This document shows positions 7,179-14,682 of a stretch of DNA of 32,414 nt, piece after piece. The stretch's first letter is position 1. Every line of letters begins with the position of its first letter. Source of the stretch: JAVBNJ01 sp031551625 (GTDB lineage: Bacteria > Bacteroidota > Bacteroidia > Bacteroidales > UBA932); assembly GCA_031551625.1 (NCBI GenBank), contig JAVBNJ010000087.1, positions 1 through 32,414 on the forward strand, in the 5' to 3' direction. The translations under genes and the position numbers were made by a program. The notes beneath the pieces are model-generated. The model saw nothing but the letters and a program-made list of their open reading frames with translations, ran no database searches and was not told where the DNA came from.

Positions 7179-7697
7179 TTATCCTTTAAATACTTTTTGC
7201 ATTGGTACGCCACGAACACCTGCTACGGTATATGCATCGCGCAGTTCCAAAAGGGCTTGCACGGTTGCTTTTACCAAATTATGCGGGTTCGACGAACCTT
7301 TTGATTTTGCCAATACGTCGTGGATTCCCACGCTTTCGAATACGGCACGCATAGCACCCCCTGCCTTTACTCCGGTACCGGGAGCAGCGGGTTTCATGAA
7401 TACTTGTGCACCGCCGAATTTAGCAATTTGTTCGTGCGGAATTGAGCGTTTGTTCAACGGTATCTTCACGAGGTTTTTCTTTGCATCTTCAATGCCTTTT
7501 GATACAGCAGTAGCAACTTCATTGGCTTTACCGAGGCCATAGCCTACTACGCCGTTTTCGTCGCCCACTACTACGATGGCTGCAAAGCTAAAGTGGCGCC
7601 CCCCCTTGGTTACTTTCGTAACACGTTGTACAGCCACCAAGCGGTCTTTCAATACCAAGTCGGTAGTTTTTACTTTTTTTACGTTTGTATTTGCCAT
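7179..7697 (-). CDS. rpsE: Small ribosomal subunit protein S5
   Basis: The protein has 172 residues. The N-terminal double-stranded RNA-binding domain is seen in LKDRLVAVQRVTKVTKGGRHFSFAAIVVVGDENGVVGYGLGKA. The C-terminal domain contains VFMKPAAPGTGVKAGGAMRAVFESVGIHDVLAKSKGSSNPHN. S5 acts at the mRNA entry side of the 30S subunit and in decoding fidelity. Spacing to rplR and rpmD is 12 nt on both sides, so it belongs to the same transcript. Confidence 0.98.
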   Translation of the reverse strand: MANTNVKKVKTTDLVLKDRLVAVQRVTKVTKGGRHFSFAAIVVVGDENGVVGYGLGKANEVATAVSKGIEDAKKNLVKIPLNKRSIPHEQIAKFGGAQVFMKPAAPGTGVKAGGAMRAVFESVGIHDVLAKSKGSSNPHNLVKATVQALLELRDAYTVAGVRGVPMQKVFKG

Positions 7698-7709
7698 AGT
7701 CTTGTCGAA

Positions 7710-8072
7710 TTAAAATTTAAGACCACCTTCGCGGGCGGCGTCTGCTAAACTTTTTACTCTACCGTGGTATAGGTAACCGCCGCGGTCGAACGATACAGTG
7801 GTGATACCTTTTGCAGCAGCGCGTTCGGCAGCCAATTTGCCTACTAATTTGGCAGCTTCAGTGCCCGGTTTTCCCTTGGTAGCAGCCACCATGTCTTTTT
7901 CGTTTGACGATGCAGCAGCCAATGTAACACCAGCTATATCATCAATGAATTGTACATAAATGGATTTGTTGCTACGGAAAATGGCCATACGCGGACGTTC
8001 CGCTGTGCCTTTGACTACTTTGCGGATGCGGTATTGAATCCGTTGTCTTCTTTCTATTTTAGTTAATGCCAT
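7710..8072 (-). CDS. rplR: Large ribosomal subunit protein L18
   Basis: The protein has 120 residues and starts MALTKIERRQRIQYRIRKVV. It contains the L18 core RPRMAIFRSNKSIYVQFIDDIAGVTLAAASS and the ending VSFDRGGYLYHGRVKSLADAAREGGLKF. L18 binds 5S rRNA and ties it, with L5, to the central protuberance. It lies 17 nt behind rplF and 12 nt before rpsE. Confidence 0.98.
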   Translation of the reverse strand: MALTKIERRQRIQYRIRKVVKGTAERPRMAIFRSNKSIYVQFIDDIAGVTLAAASSNEKDMVAATKGKPGTEAAKLVGKLAAERAAAKGITTVSFDRGGYLYHGRVKSLADAAREGGLKF

Positions 8073-8089
8073 AAATCTCTTTCCTCCGA

Positions 8090-8650
8090 TTATTTAGCTC
8101 CGGCCGATTTTCCGGCTTTGCGGCGCAATTGTTCGCCTACGAACTTAATACCTTTTCCTTTGTACGGCTCCGGTTTGCGGAACGAGCGTATTTTAGCGGC
8201 TACCGCTCCGATAAGTTGCTTATCGTGGCTCTTAAGTTCGAGCACAGGGTTAGCCCCTTTCTTTACCGCTTCGGCCACAGCCTTCACTTCTTTGGGGATT
8301 TCAAAATGGATGTCGTGTGAGTAGCCAAGGCTGAATTCCAAGATTTGGCCTTTTACTTCTACACGATACCCTACGCCGACTAATTCCTGTTTAATTGAGT
8401 AGCCTTGCGACACACCTGTAATCATGTTTTGAATCAACGCGCGATACAGTCCGTGCATCGAGCGGTGACGAGGTTGGTCGGTCGGTCTGCTCACCTTAAC
8501 AGTTGTTCCCTCTACGGCTACAGTAATGTCTGCATCTACCTTTTGATGCAGTTCACCGAGCGGGCCTTTAACCACAACCACATTGCCGGCTTCCACCTTC
8601 GCGGTTACTCCTTGTGGCAGGTTTACAGGTAATTTTCCTATCCGTGACAT
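8090..8650 (-). CDS. rplF: Large ribosomal subunit protein L6
   Basis: The protein has 186 residues with two repeated L6 domains and starts MSRIGKLPVNLPQGVTAKVE. The second domain carries the signature region KSHDKQLIGAVAAKIRSFRKPEPYKGKGIKF. L6 sits near the factor-binding site at the base of the L7/L12 stalk. The gene is separated from rpsH by 99 nt containing a perfect 11-bp inverted repeat. Confidence 0.98.
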   Translation of the reverse strand: MSRIGKLPVNLPQGVTAKVEAGNVVVVKGPLGELHQKVDADITVAVEGTTVKVSRPTDQPRHRSMHGLYRALIQNMITGVSQGYSIKQELVGVGYRVEVKGQILEFSLGYSHDIHFEIPKEVKAVAEAVKKGANPVLELKSHDKQLIGAVAAKIRSFRKPEPYKGKGIKFVGEQLRRKAGKSAGAK

Positions 8651-8707
8651 TGTTTTTTTATTGTTATTTAGTTCTTAAAATTTAACTCTTGTTTGCTTTG
8701 TAACTTT

Positions 8708-8747
8708 AATTAGGAATTCTTTGATGCATTTGTCCTAATTCCTAATT
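8708..8747 (-). promoter_or_regulatory. Perfect 11-bp inverted repeat behind the rpsH stop codon
   Basis: AATTAGGAATT (8708-8718) and AATTCCTAATT (8737-8747) are exact reverse complements separated by 18 nt. On the transcribed strand it starts 2 nt after the rpsH stop. No T-run follows on that strand; on the opposite strand T's do follow. Confidence 0.6.
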
Positions 8748-8749
8748 TT

Positions 8750-9145
8750 TTAGTAAACATAGCAAATTACTTCGCCACCCACATTCTGGGTAACAGCTTC
8801 TTTATCGGTCATCATACCTTTCGAAGTCGAGAGGATCGCGATACCTAATCCATTCAATACGCTCGGCATGTTAGCCACATCGATATATTGACGTAAACCC
8901 GGCGTACTCACACGTTGCAGCTTTTTAATGGCCGGACGCTTGGTGTCGGGGTGGTATTTCAACGCTATTTTGATAGTGTTGAACGGCGTTCCTTCTTCTA
9001 TTTTATAGGCGAGGATGTAACCTTTTTCGTGCAAGATACGAGTAATTTCTTGCTTCATTTTCGACGCGGGGATTTCTACCGTTTTGTGTCCGGCTGCTAC
9101 CGCGTTGCGAACTCGTGTCAGAAAATCTGCTATTGGATCAGTCAT
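8750..9145 (-). CDS. rpsH: Small ribosomal subunit protein S8
   Basis: The protein has 131 residues and starts MTDPIADFLTRVRNAVAAGH. The C-terminal signature GLGIAILSTSKGMMTDKEAV and the ending GGEVICYVY are diagnostic of S8, a primary binder of the central domain of 16S rRNA. In E. coli S8 represses the spc operon; whether it does so here is unknown. Wide gaps flank it (91 nt to rpsN, 99 nt to rplF), and both hold inverted repeats. Confidence 0.98.
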   Translation of the reverse strand: MTDPIADFLTRVRNAVAAGHKTVEIPASKMKQEITRILHEKGYILAYKIEEGTPFNTIKIALKYHPDTKRPAIKKLQRVSTPGLRQYIDVANMPSVLNGLGIAILSTSKGMMTDKEAVTQNVGGEVICYVY

Positions 9146-9204
9146 TTTCGTTTTGTTTTTTAATTTTCAGCGCTCGTAGCGCCCGATATCCATTAATTTT
9201 TTAT

Positions 9205-9230
9205 TTACAATTAAAATTTGTCAATTGTAA
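9205..9230 (-). promoter_or_regulatory. Inverted repeat behind the rpsN stop codon
   Basis: TTACAATT (9205-9212) and AATTGTAA (9223-9230) are exact reverse complements around a 10-nt loop. It begins 6 nt after the rpsN stop on the transcribed strand. A smaller GCGCT/AGCGC hairpin lies further on, near 9170. Confidence 0.5.
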
Positions 9231-9236
9231 TTTTTT

Positions 9237-9506
9237 TTACCATGAAGCCTTACGCACTCCCGGAATAAGGCCGTTGCTGGCCATTTCGCGGAATTGGATA
9301 CGGCTGATACCGAAGATACGCATATAGCCTTTAGGGCGGCCGGTAAGCGAGCAGCGGTTGTGTTGACGCACAGGGCTGGCATTTTTCGGCAATTTAGCTA
9401 AACCGGCATAGTCACCGGCTTCCTTCAGGGCTTTGCGTTTTTCGGCATATTTTGCCGCCAACTTTGCACGTTTAATTTCGCGTGCTTTCATTGATTCTTT
9501 TGCCAT
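9237..9506 (-). CDS. rpsN: Small ribosomal subunit protein S14, long zinc-free type
   Basis: The protein has 89 residues and starts MAKESMKAREIKRAKLAAKY at the ATG at 9504-9506. The C-terminal half, RQHNRCSLTGRPKGYMRIFG followed by ISRIQFREMASNGLIPGVRKASW, is diagnostic. Length and lack of a CxxC pair place it in the long, zinc-independent S14 class. A longer open frame runs upstream into rplE but has no S14 character, so it is not used. The gene starts 4 nt after rplE. Confidence 0.97.
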   Translation of the reverse strand: MAKESMKAREIKRAKLAAKYAEKRKALKEAGDYAGLAKLPKNASPVRQHNRCSLTGRPKGYMRIFGISRIQFREMASNGLIPGVRKASW

Positions 9507-9510
9507 ATTC

Positions 9511-10137
9511 TTATTTTTTATTAGTCTTAAACGGTAACCCGAATCCACGCAGCAAGGCGTAAGCTTCTTCATCGCGATTGGCCGAGGTGATGAAAGTGAT
9601 TTCCATACCCAGGATTTTCGTGATTTTATCGATATCAATTTCGGGGAAGATAATTTGTTCTTTAATACCCAACGTGTAATTTCCACGGCCGTCAAGCTTG
9701 CTGTTGATACCGTTGAAATCGCGGATACGCGGCAACGATACAGCAATCAAGCGATCCAGGAATTCGTACATCTTCGAACGGCGCAATGTAACTTTCACGC
9801 CGATGGGCATGTCTTTACGCAATTTAAAGTTTGAGATATCCTTCTTTGAATACGTAGCTATTGCTTTTTGTCCGGCGATAGTGGTCAATTCGTTTTGAGC
9901 CACTTCAATCAATTTCTTGTCGCCTACGGCTGCACCTACCCCTTGGTTGATAACGATTTTTTCCAATCGCGGAACTTGCATGATATTTTTATATCCAAAT
10001 TCCTTCATGAGGTTGGCAACAATCTCGTCTTTGTATTTTTTTTGCAGAGCAGGAATGTATCCCTTTGGGGTAGCTGGTTGAATACCGGCTTTTACTTCGG
10101 TTTTAGCAGCTGCCTTGGCTCCTTCTTTCTTTGCCAT
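9511..10137 (-). CDS. rplE: Large ribosomal subunit protein L5
   Basis: The protein has 208 residues against about 180 in E. coli. The extra length is an N-terminal Lys/Ala-rich extension of about 25 residues (MAKKEGAKAAAKTEVKAGIQ). The L5 body then runs from YIPALQKKYKDEIVANLMKEFGY through PRLEKIVINQGVG to DIDKITKILGMEITFITSANRDEEAYALLRGFGLPF. L5 binds 5S rRNA and contacts P-site tRNA. The ATG overlaps the rplX stop by one base (TAATG), implying translational coupling. Confidence 0.97.
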   Translation of the reverse strand: MAKKEGAKAAAKTEVKAGIQPATPKGYIPALQKKYKDEIVANLMKEFGYKNIMQVPRLEKIVINQGVGAAVGDKKLIEVAQNELTTIAGQKAIATYSKKDISNFKLRKDMPIGVKVTLRRSKMYEFLDRLIAVSLPRIRDFNGINSKLDGRGNYTLGIKEQIIFPEIDIDKITKILGMEITFITSANRDEEAYALLRGFGLPFKTNKK

Positions 10138-10460
10138 TATTTAATCTCCTCTCCTGATTTTTTAGCGTAACGTACTAACTTACCTTTATCGTTCGAGCGG
10201 CGACCCACTCGGGTAGCATTGCCGGTCGATGGATCAACTACTTGCAAGTTGGAAATATGAATCGCAGCTTCTTGCTTGATAATTCCGCCTTGCGGGCTTT
10301 TGGCATTGGGTTTGGTGTGTTTACTAACCATGTTTACGCCTTCTACGATAGCGCGATTTTTATCGGTTATCACTTCCAACACTTTCCCTTTTTTTCCGCG
10401 GTCATCACCGGCATTTACAATAACGGTGTCGCCTTTTTTAATATGTAATTTCTTATTCAT
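10137..10460 (-). CDS. rplX: Large ribosomal subunit protein L24
   Basis: The protein has 107 residues and starts MNKKLHIKKGDTVIVNAGDD, with the KOW motif continuing RGKKGKVLEVITDKNRAIVEGVN. L24 starts 50S assembly and sits at the tunnel exit. Start and stop codons overlap both neighbours by one base (TAATG with rplN upstream and rplE downstream). The three genes are therefore translationally coupled. Confidence 0.98.
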   Translation of the reverse strand: MNKKLHIKKGDTVIVNAGDDRGKKGKVLEVITDKNRAIVEGVNMVSKHTKPNAKSPQGGIIKQEAAIHISNLQVVDPSTGNATRVGRRSNDKGKLVRYAKKSGEEIK

Positions 10461-10825
10461 TACAATACCTCCGGAGCTAATGAAACAATTTTCATGTAAT
10501 TGTCGCGTAATTCGCGGGCAACGGGGCCGAAGATACGGGTTCCGCGAACTTCACCTTGACCATTGAGCAACACGCAAGCGTTGTCGTCAAAGCGGATATA
10601 AGAGCCATCGGCGCGACGAATTTCTTTTTTCGTGCGAACGATAACGGCTTTGGATACCGAGCCTTTTTTAGCATCGCCATTGGGAAGGGCACTCTTCACT
10701 GAGACAACAATCTTGTCGCCCACACCGGCATAGCGGCGGCGGGTACCACCCAACACACGGATGCAAAGAACTTCTTTGGCGCCGCTGTTATCTGCTACTG
10801 TTAATCGTGATTCTTGCTGTATCAT
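10460..10825 (-). CDS. rplN: Large ribosomal subunit protein L14
   Basis: The protein has 121 residues and starts MIQQESRLTVADNSGAKEVL, with the L14 body continuing GGTRRRYAGVGDKIVVSVKSALP and ending RELRDNYMKIVSLAPEVL. L14 forms intersubunit bridges and is the docking site of the silencing factor RsfS. The stop overlaps the rplX start by one base, and the start is 3 nt after the rpsQ stop. An internal frame on the same strand is a shadow. Confidence 0.98.
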   Translation of the reverse strand: MIQQESRLTVADNSGAKEVLCIRVLGGTRRRYAGVGDKIVVSVKSALPNGDAKKGSVSKAVIVRTKKEIRRADGSYIRFDDNACVLLNGQGEVRGTRIFGPVARELRDNYMKIVSLAPEVL

Positions 10826-10828
10826 AGC

Positions 10829-11083
10829 TTATTTTACTTTTTCTACGATTTCTACTAATCTCCAACGTTTAGTTTTGCTGAGTGGGCGGGTTTCCATAAT
10901 GCGTACGGTATCGCCTTCACTGCATTCATTCTTTTCGTCGTGAGCTACAAATTTGGTGGTTTTCTTTACGAATTTTCCGTAAATAGGGTGTTTCACTTTA
11001 CGATGAACGGCAACCACAATAGATTTTTCCATTTTGTTGCTTACCACTATTCCTATTCTTTCTTTACGAAGATTTCTTTCCAT
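10829..11083 (-). CDS. rpsQ: Small ribosomal subunit protein S17
   Basis: Starting at the ATG at 11081-11083 gives 84 residues, MERNLRKERIGIVVSNKMEK and onward, with the S17 hallmark HPIYGKFVKKTTKFVAHDE and the ending LSKTKRWRLVEIVEKVK. S17 is an OB-fold primary binder of 16S rRNA. A TTG two codons upstream (11089) is also in frame, but it abuts the rpmC stop and is less likely. Spacing from rpmC is 6 nt. Confidence 0.96.
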   Translation of the reverse strand: MERNLRKERIGIVVSNKMEKSIVVAVHRKVKHPIYGKFVKKTTKFVAHDEKNECSEGDTVRIMETRPLSKTKRWRLVEIVEKVK

Positions 11084-11089
11084 GAACAA

Positions 11090-11293
11090 CTATTTTTGGT
11101 TGTTGTTAGTTTCTTTTTGACTCAGTATAGTAAGCATTCGAGCAATGTTGCGGCGCGATTTGCTTAGCTTGGAGGTATCTTCTACGGGCGATATCGTGTG
11201 GTTGAGTTTGGCACGAACATAGTTCGCTTTCTCGGTTTCGATGCGCTCGCGTAAATCTTTAGTCGATAATTCGCGTACTTCTGGCGTTTTCAT
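11090..11293 (-). CDS. rpmC: Large ribosomal subunit protein L29
   Basis: This 67-residue, mostly helical protein starts MKTPEVRELSTKDLRERIET and contains KLNHTISPVEDTSKLSKSRRNIARMLTILSQKE, the classic two-helix L29 hairpin. L29 lies at the tunnel exit and helps dock the signal recognition particle and trigger factor. It sits 16 nt behind rplP and 6 nt before rpsQ in the standard order. Confidence 0.97.
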   Translation of the reverse strand: MKTPEVRELSTKDLRERIETEKANYVRAKLNHTISPVEDTSKLSKSRRNIARMLTILSQKETNNNQK

Positions 11294-11309
11294 CTTTTTA
11301 CTTTTTTAA

Positions 11310-11729
11310 TTATTCGGCATAATCCCGGCGTACGATAAATTTTGTAGTCACGGGTAATTTTTGGGCGCCAAGGCGCAAAGCTTCGCGAGCCACTTCCATC
11401 GGAACACCTTCGGCTTCGATCAAGATACGGCCCGGTGTAATGGGGCAAACGAATCCTTCGGGAGCACCTTTACCTTTACCCATACGAACTTCGGCGGGTT
11501 TTTTGGTAAACGGTTTGTCGGGGAACACGCGAATCCAAATTTGACCTTCACGTTTCATGTAGCGGGTTACCGCTTGACGAGCCGCTTCAATTTGTTGACC
11601 GGTGAGCCAGCATTCTTCCATGGTTTTGATACCGAACGAGCCGAACGATAATTCGTGGCCACGGTGTGCAATGCCTTTCATACGGCCTTTTTGCTGCCTT
11701 CTGAATTTGGTTTTTTTTGGTTGTAACAT
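11310..11729 (-). CDS. rplP: Large ribosomal subunit protein L16
   Basis: The protein has 139 residues and starts MLQPKKTKFRRQQKGRMKGI. It continues with the signatures WLTGQQIEAARQAVTRYMKREGQIWIRVFPDKP and MGKGKGAPEGFVCPITPGRILIE. L16 helps shape the A-tRNA binding site. It is the first gene of the cluster here, although in nearly all bacteria rpsC lies directly upstream. It has its own promoter and a leader of about 160 nt, and no Shine-Dalgarno is visible before the ATG. Confidence 0.98.
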   Translation of the reverse strand: MLQPKKTKFRRQQKGRMKGIAHRGHELSFGSFGIKTMEECWLTGQQIEAARQAVTRYMKREGQIWIRVFPDKPFTKKPAEVRMGKGKGAPEGFVCPITPGRILIEAEGVPMEVAREALRLGAQKLPVTTKFIVRRDYAE

Positions 11730-11778
11730 TGTTTTTAAACGTTTAACGTAACGTACTCTTGTTATCTTTTGCTTCGGT

Positions 11779-11826
11779 TGTTCCGCCTTCTCTGCACCCT
11801 TGCCGACATAAGTTTCAGCCTTTTAT
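11779..11826 (-). other. Arg-rich mini-ORF and hairpin in the rplP leader
   Basis: Within the leader, a 15-codon frame starts at an ATG and reads MSARVQRRRNNRSKR before a stop. It is preceded by a stem GACATAA/TTATGTC with an 11-nt loop, so the mini-ORF's ATG is partly inside the stem. It could be a leader peptide, the decayed 3' tail of rpsC, a dispersed repeat or chance. Coordinates are approximate. Confidence 0.3.
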
Positions 11827-11896
11827 GTCCGCAAAGCCTAATTTAAGTATCTCAACGACAGTTAAATAAGCCGTTTATCGCAGAAAAAACGGATTG

Positions 11897-11926
11897 CAAA
11901 GATAGGAAAATTATTTGAATTACAAA
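11897..11926 (-). promoter_or_regulatory. Bacteroidota-type promoter of the ribosomal cluster
   Basis: Read on the minus strand, TTTG (-33) is followed after 18 bp by TATCTTTG, an exact fit to TAnnTTTG (-7). The predicted start of transcription is near 11890, leaving a leader of about 160 nt before rplP. It is the only full two-element match noted in the window. Confidence 0.8.
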
Positions 11927-11937
11927 CAAGTTTTTAA

Positions 11938-11965
11938 CATTTTTCGAAAATATTTTTGAAAAATG
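11938..11965. repeat. Near-perfect AT-rich palindrome
   Basis: This 28-bp palindrome has arms CATTTTTC...GAAAAATG and one mismatched pair. It lies 12 bp upstream of the cluster promoter and about 120 bp behind the GH2 stop. It could be a regulator site or a weak bidirectional terminator. Confidence 0.5.
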
Positions 11966-12086
11966 GCCTAAAATTTGTGCCTTTAGATTTTTTACAAAGG
12001 TGCAAATTGTGTAAGTTTTTTTAAATAAGATAGTTCCGCTGGTAATGTTTCCATTTAAAATAAACAATACTATATTATTATGAAAA

Positions 12087-14648
12087 CTATTTCGCCTCTT
12101 TCAAACTCAGTATTTTTAACTGTTTCTTGAAATTTGTAAGATCTGCATCAGCGGCGGGAGAAAAAATTATCGTTTTTGTTTCGCCGGGCAGTAAGTCGAG
12201 ATAGTTATCGGAAAAAAAACCGTCCATAGCTAAATTGGTATAGAGATACAGATTTTTTACCAAAGCATCGCTCACTAAGGTTATTTTGTAGTCGCTACCA
12301 ACTTGTTCAATCGTTGAATTAATTTTATAGTCGGGTAATTGCAGCTTTTTCGGACGAACGAAATAGTGTATTTTTTCTGCTGTGTTTCCTTGTCCATCGT
12401 CAAAACGCAGTACTATCGCGGAGGTATTGACATGGTTGCGAAATGCGGATAACGGTATTCGCAAAAATGGGCGCGAACTGTTGGCTGCGATGGTTAAATT
12501 TGACAGGTTTTTAAAATTTGTCAAATTTAAAGGAAGGATATGTCCTTGGAAGTCCTGCCATGTAACGGAAATTCTACCGCTAATAGTCTGTTGTAAATCC
12601 GATACGGCATAAAAAACCAACTCGTCGTTTTCTACCATTGTTGTTAACAAGATAGGTTTGAAACACTCGCGGGCTTTGTAATGTAATGCTTTCCAACGGT
12701 AGCGCGAGTCGATACTGCTCCACGACACCACTGGCCAGCAGTCGTTTAGCTGCCAGTAAAGCGTACCCATACAATACGGCATGCGGCGACGATGGATTTC
12801 CAATGCCTGCCCAATGCCCTCGGCCTGCAACAGTTGGCTGACATATATGTAATGGAAGAAATCTTTCGGCACGTGGTAATCGCGTTGCATATACTTTTCT
12901 ATCAGTTCATAGCCGCGGGTATTTTTTTGGTGTGCTTTCATTATCGCCGAGTTCAACGAACGGTCTTGCGGTAGGGTAAATGATTCGATTGTCGAGAAAT
13001 CGGGAAAGGCTTGAAATCCGTATTCCGACATGAAGCGGCCGGTTTTGGCTTCCCATACATCAAAAGGTTCTTCGCCCCACCACACTCCCCAATAGTGCGA
13101 ATCGCCCTCGGTAATGCATTCGGGATGCCCCCATCCCCACTCCGGCGACGATGTATGGTAAGACGTTCCCGTAGAATAGGTTTGTACCACACCAGGCAGC
13201 ATCCGTTCAAAGATCGCTTGATTGTCTCCCCATATTTCGTTGCGTTGCTCTTCGGTGTAGCGCTTGCGCCAGCCCCAATCTTCCCAGCCGTTTTTTACTT
13301 CGTTGTTACCACACCACAGTGCAATACACGGGTGATTGCGCAAACGACATACCTGGTCTTCGGCTTCATGGCGCACGGTTTGCAAAAATGCCGTATCGCC
13401 CGGATAGAGCGCACAGGCAAACATGAAGTCTTGCCACACGAGCAAACCCAGGCTATCGCAGAGGTGGTAGAAATAATCGTCTTCGTAGATACCACCGCCC
13501 CACACACGTATCATGTTCATGTTGGCATCGCGTGCGGCTGTCAATAGTTTGCGGTGGCGTTCGGGCGTTACGCGCGCCGGAAAGTTATCTTGCGGAATGT
13601 AGTTGGCGCCTTTCATAAACACCGGCTTCCCGTTGACGTAAAAGGCAAACGAGGTGCCAATCGAATCTTTCTCATGGCGCAGTTCAATGGTTCGCAATCC
13701 TATTTTTGTAAATACGGAGTCTTTGTAGGCATTGCCCTGCAAAATCGCCAAGATATTATATAATTTTTGTGCGCCCAATCCTGCGGGATTCCAACACACC
13801 GGGTTTTTCAAACTAATTTTTTGGGTAATCGTATTGTGTCCTTGTTGCAGGGGGATACTTTGATCAATAATAAGTGCTTTCCCTTCAACACTGATTGCGA
13901 GTTTGGCTTTCATTTTCCGGTCGGCGACTATGCTCAATTCCATTGTTAGTTGTGCCGACTTGTCGGTCAGCGTATTTTGCACGACATGGATATTCTCTAT
14001 TGTAAAATCGTTCCATGCTTGCAGTGTTACCGGTTTCCACAGGCCGCAGGTTGCCAATTCCGGCCCCCAATCCCACCCCAGTTGGTAAGGTGCTTTGCGA
14101 GAAAAGGCACGTTCGTCGGGTAGTTGATACGGAAGCTTGGCTGCTTTACTTTTGTTATAATCATTGACAGGAAAGAAACGCAACAACAATTCATTGTTGC
14201 CGTCGTTTAATAATCCGGTTACATTGAAACGCCATGTGCGAAACATATTGTCGGTGTTGCCCGAAGGAGTTGTCGCAGGGAGCTTCTCGCCATTCAGCAA
14301 AATTTCCGCGTGCGTATCAATCCCGTCAAAAACCAATTCTATATTTTTGAATTGCTTACGCAAACTATCAGCATTGAATTGCTTGCGGTATTCCCATGTG
14401 CGTTGTGCCACCCATTGAACGGCCGCTTCATTGGCGCGATCGTAGGGGTCGGGAATGAGATTGGCAGCCATCAGGTCGGTGTGCACGCAGCCCGGCACAG
14501 TAGCCGGTAGCCACAACGTGTCGTCCACAGCTTTGAATTGCCATTCACCGGTGAGTGGCATTTGTTGCACCGATGGTACAAGTGTTGGTTGTTCGCTGCA
14601 TGCAGCTATTGTCAATAGAACTAAGAGTACCAAAAAATATTTTTTCAT
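12087..14648 (-). CDS. Beta-mannosidase, glycoside hydrolase family 2, lipoprotein
   Basis: The protein has 853 residues from the ATG at 14646-14648. It starts with a lipoprotein signal MKKYFLVLLVLLTIAAC with Cys17 as the lipidated residue. A GH2 sugar-binding domain follows (about 40-200, with WLPATVPGCVHTDL and LGWDWGPEL), then an Ig-like domain and a TIM barrel. The acid/base Glu450 lies in WCGNNE and the nucleophile Glu542 in MSEYGFQ; both motifs are those of beta-mannosidases (EC 3.2.1.25). It would release mannose from mannan-derived oligosaccharides in the periplasm or at the cell envelope. A longer in-frame start 36 codons upstream overlaps the glycosylase gene and lacks a signal peptide. 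It is probably co-transcribed with the upstream glycosylase (34-nt gap). No susC/susD pair is nearby. Confidence 0.92.
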   Translation of the reverse strand: MKKYFLVLLVLLTIAACSEQPTLVPSVQQMPLTGEWQFKAVDDTLWLPATVPGCVHTDLMAANLIPDPYDRANEAAVQWVAQRTWEYRKQFNADSLRKQFKNIELVFDGIDTHAEILLNGEKLPATTPSGNTDNMFRTWRFNVTGLLNDGNNELLLRFFPVNDYNKSKAAKLPYQLPDERAFSRKAPYQLGWDWGPELATCGLWKPVTLQAWNDFTIENIHVVQNTLTDKSAQLTMELSIVADRKMKAKLAISVEGKALIIDQSIPLQQGHNTITQKISLKNPVCWNPAGLGAQKLYNILAILQGNAYKDSVFTKIGLRTIELRHEKDSIGTSFAFYVNGKPVFMKGANYIPQDNFPARVTPERHRKLLTAARDANMNMIRVWGGGIYEDDYFYHLCDSLGLLVWQDFMFACALYPGDTAFLQTVRHEAEDQVCRLRNHPCIALWCGNNEVKNGWEDWGWRKRYTEEQRNEIWGDNQAIFERMLPGVVQTYSTGTSYHTSSPEWGWGHPECITEGDSHYWGVWWGEEPFDVWEAKTGRFMSEYGFQAFPDFSTIESFTLPQDRSLNSAIMKAHQKNTRGYELIEKYMQRDYHVPKDFFHYIYVSQLLQAEGIGQALEIHRRRMPYCMGTLYWQLNDCWPVVSWSSIDSRYRWKALHYKARECFKPILLTTMVENDELVFYAVSDLQQTISGRISVTWQDFQGHILPLNLTNFKNLSNLTIAANSSRPFLRIPLSAFRNHVNTSAIVLRFDDGQGNTAEKIHYFVRPKKLQLPDYKINSTIEQVGSDYKITLVSDALVKNLYLYTNLAMDGFFSDNYLDLLPGETKTIIFSPAADADLTNFKKQLKILSLKEAK

Positions 14649-14682
14649 GTCAATACATTTTAACCCTAACAGAATTTTTCTA

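Larger units (their letters stand above)
11730..12086. other. Gene-free stretch of about 357 bp between the GH2 gene and rplP
   Basis: It contains the rplP leader (11730-11890), a full -33/-7 promoter (11897-11926), a near-perfect AT-rich palindrome (11938-11965) and AT-rich DNA behind the GH2 stop. A 71-codon minus-strand frame here has no recognisable features. In most relatives this position would hold rpsC. Confidence 0.6.

Noticed and set aside
9237..9746. 169-codon version of rpsN
   Set aside because: The first 80 codons lie inside rplE in another frame; S14 begins at the ATG at 9504-9506 with a normal N-terminus.
11852..12067. 71-codon minus-strand frame behind the GH2 gene
   Set aside because: It spans the cluster promoter and the palindrome and is of AT-rich random composition.
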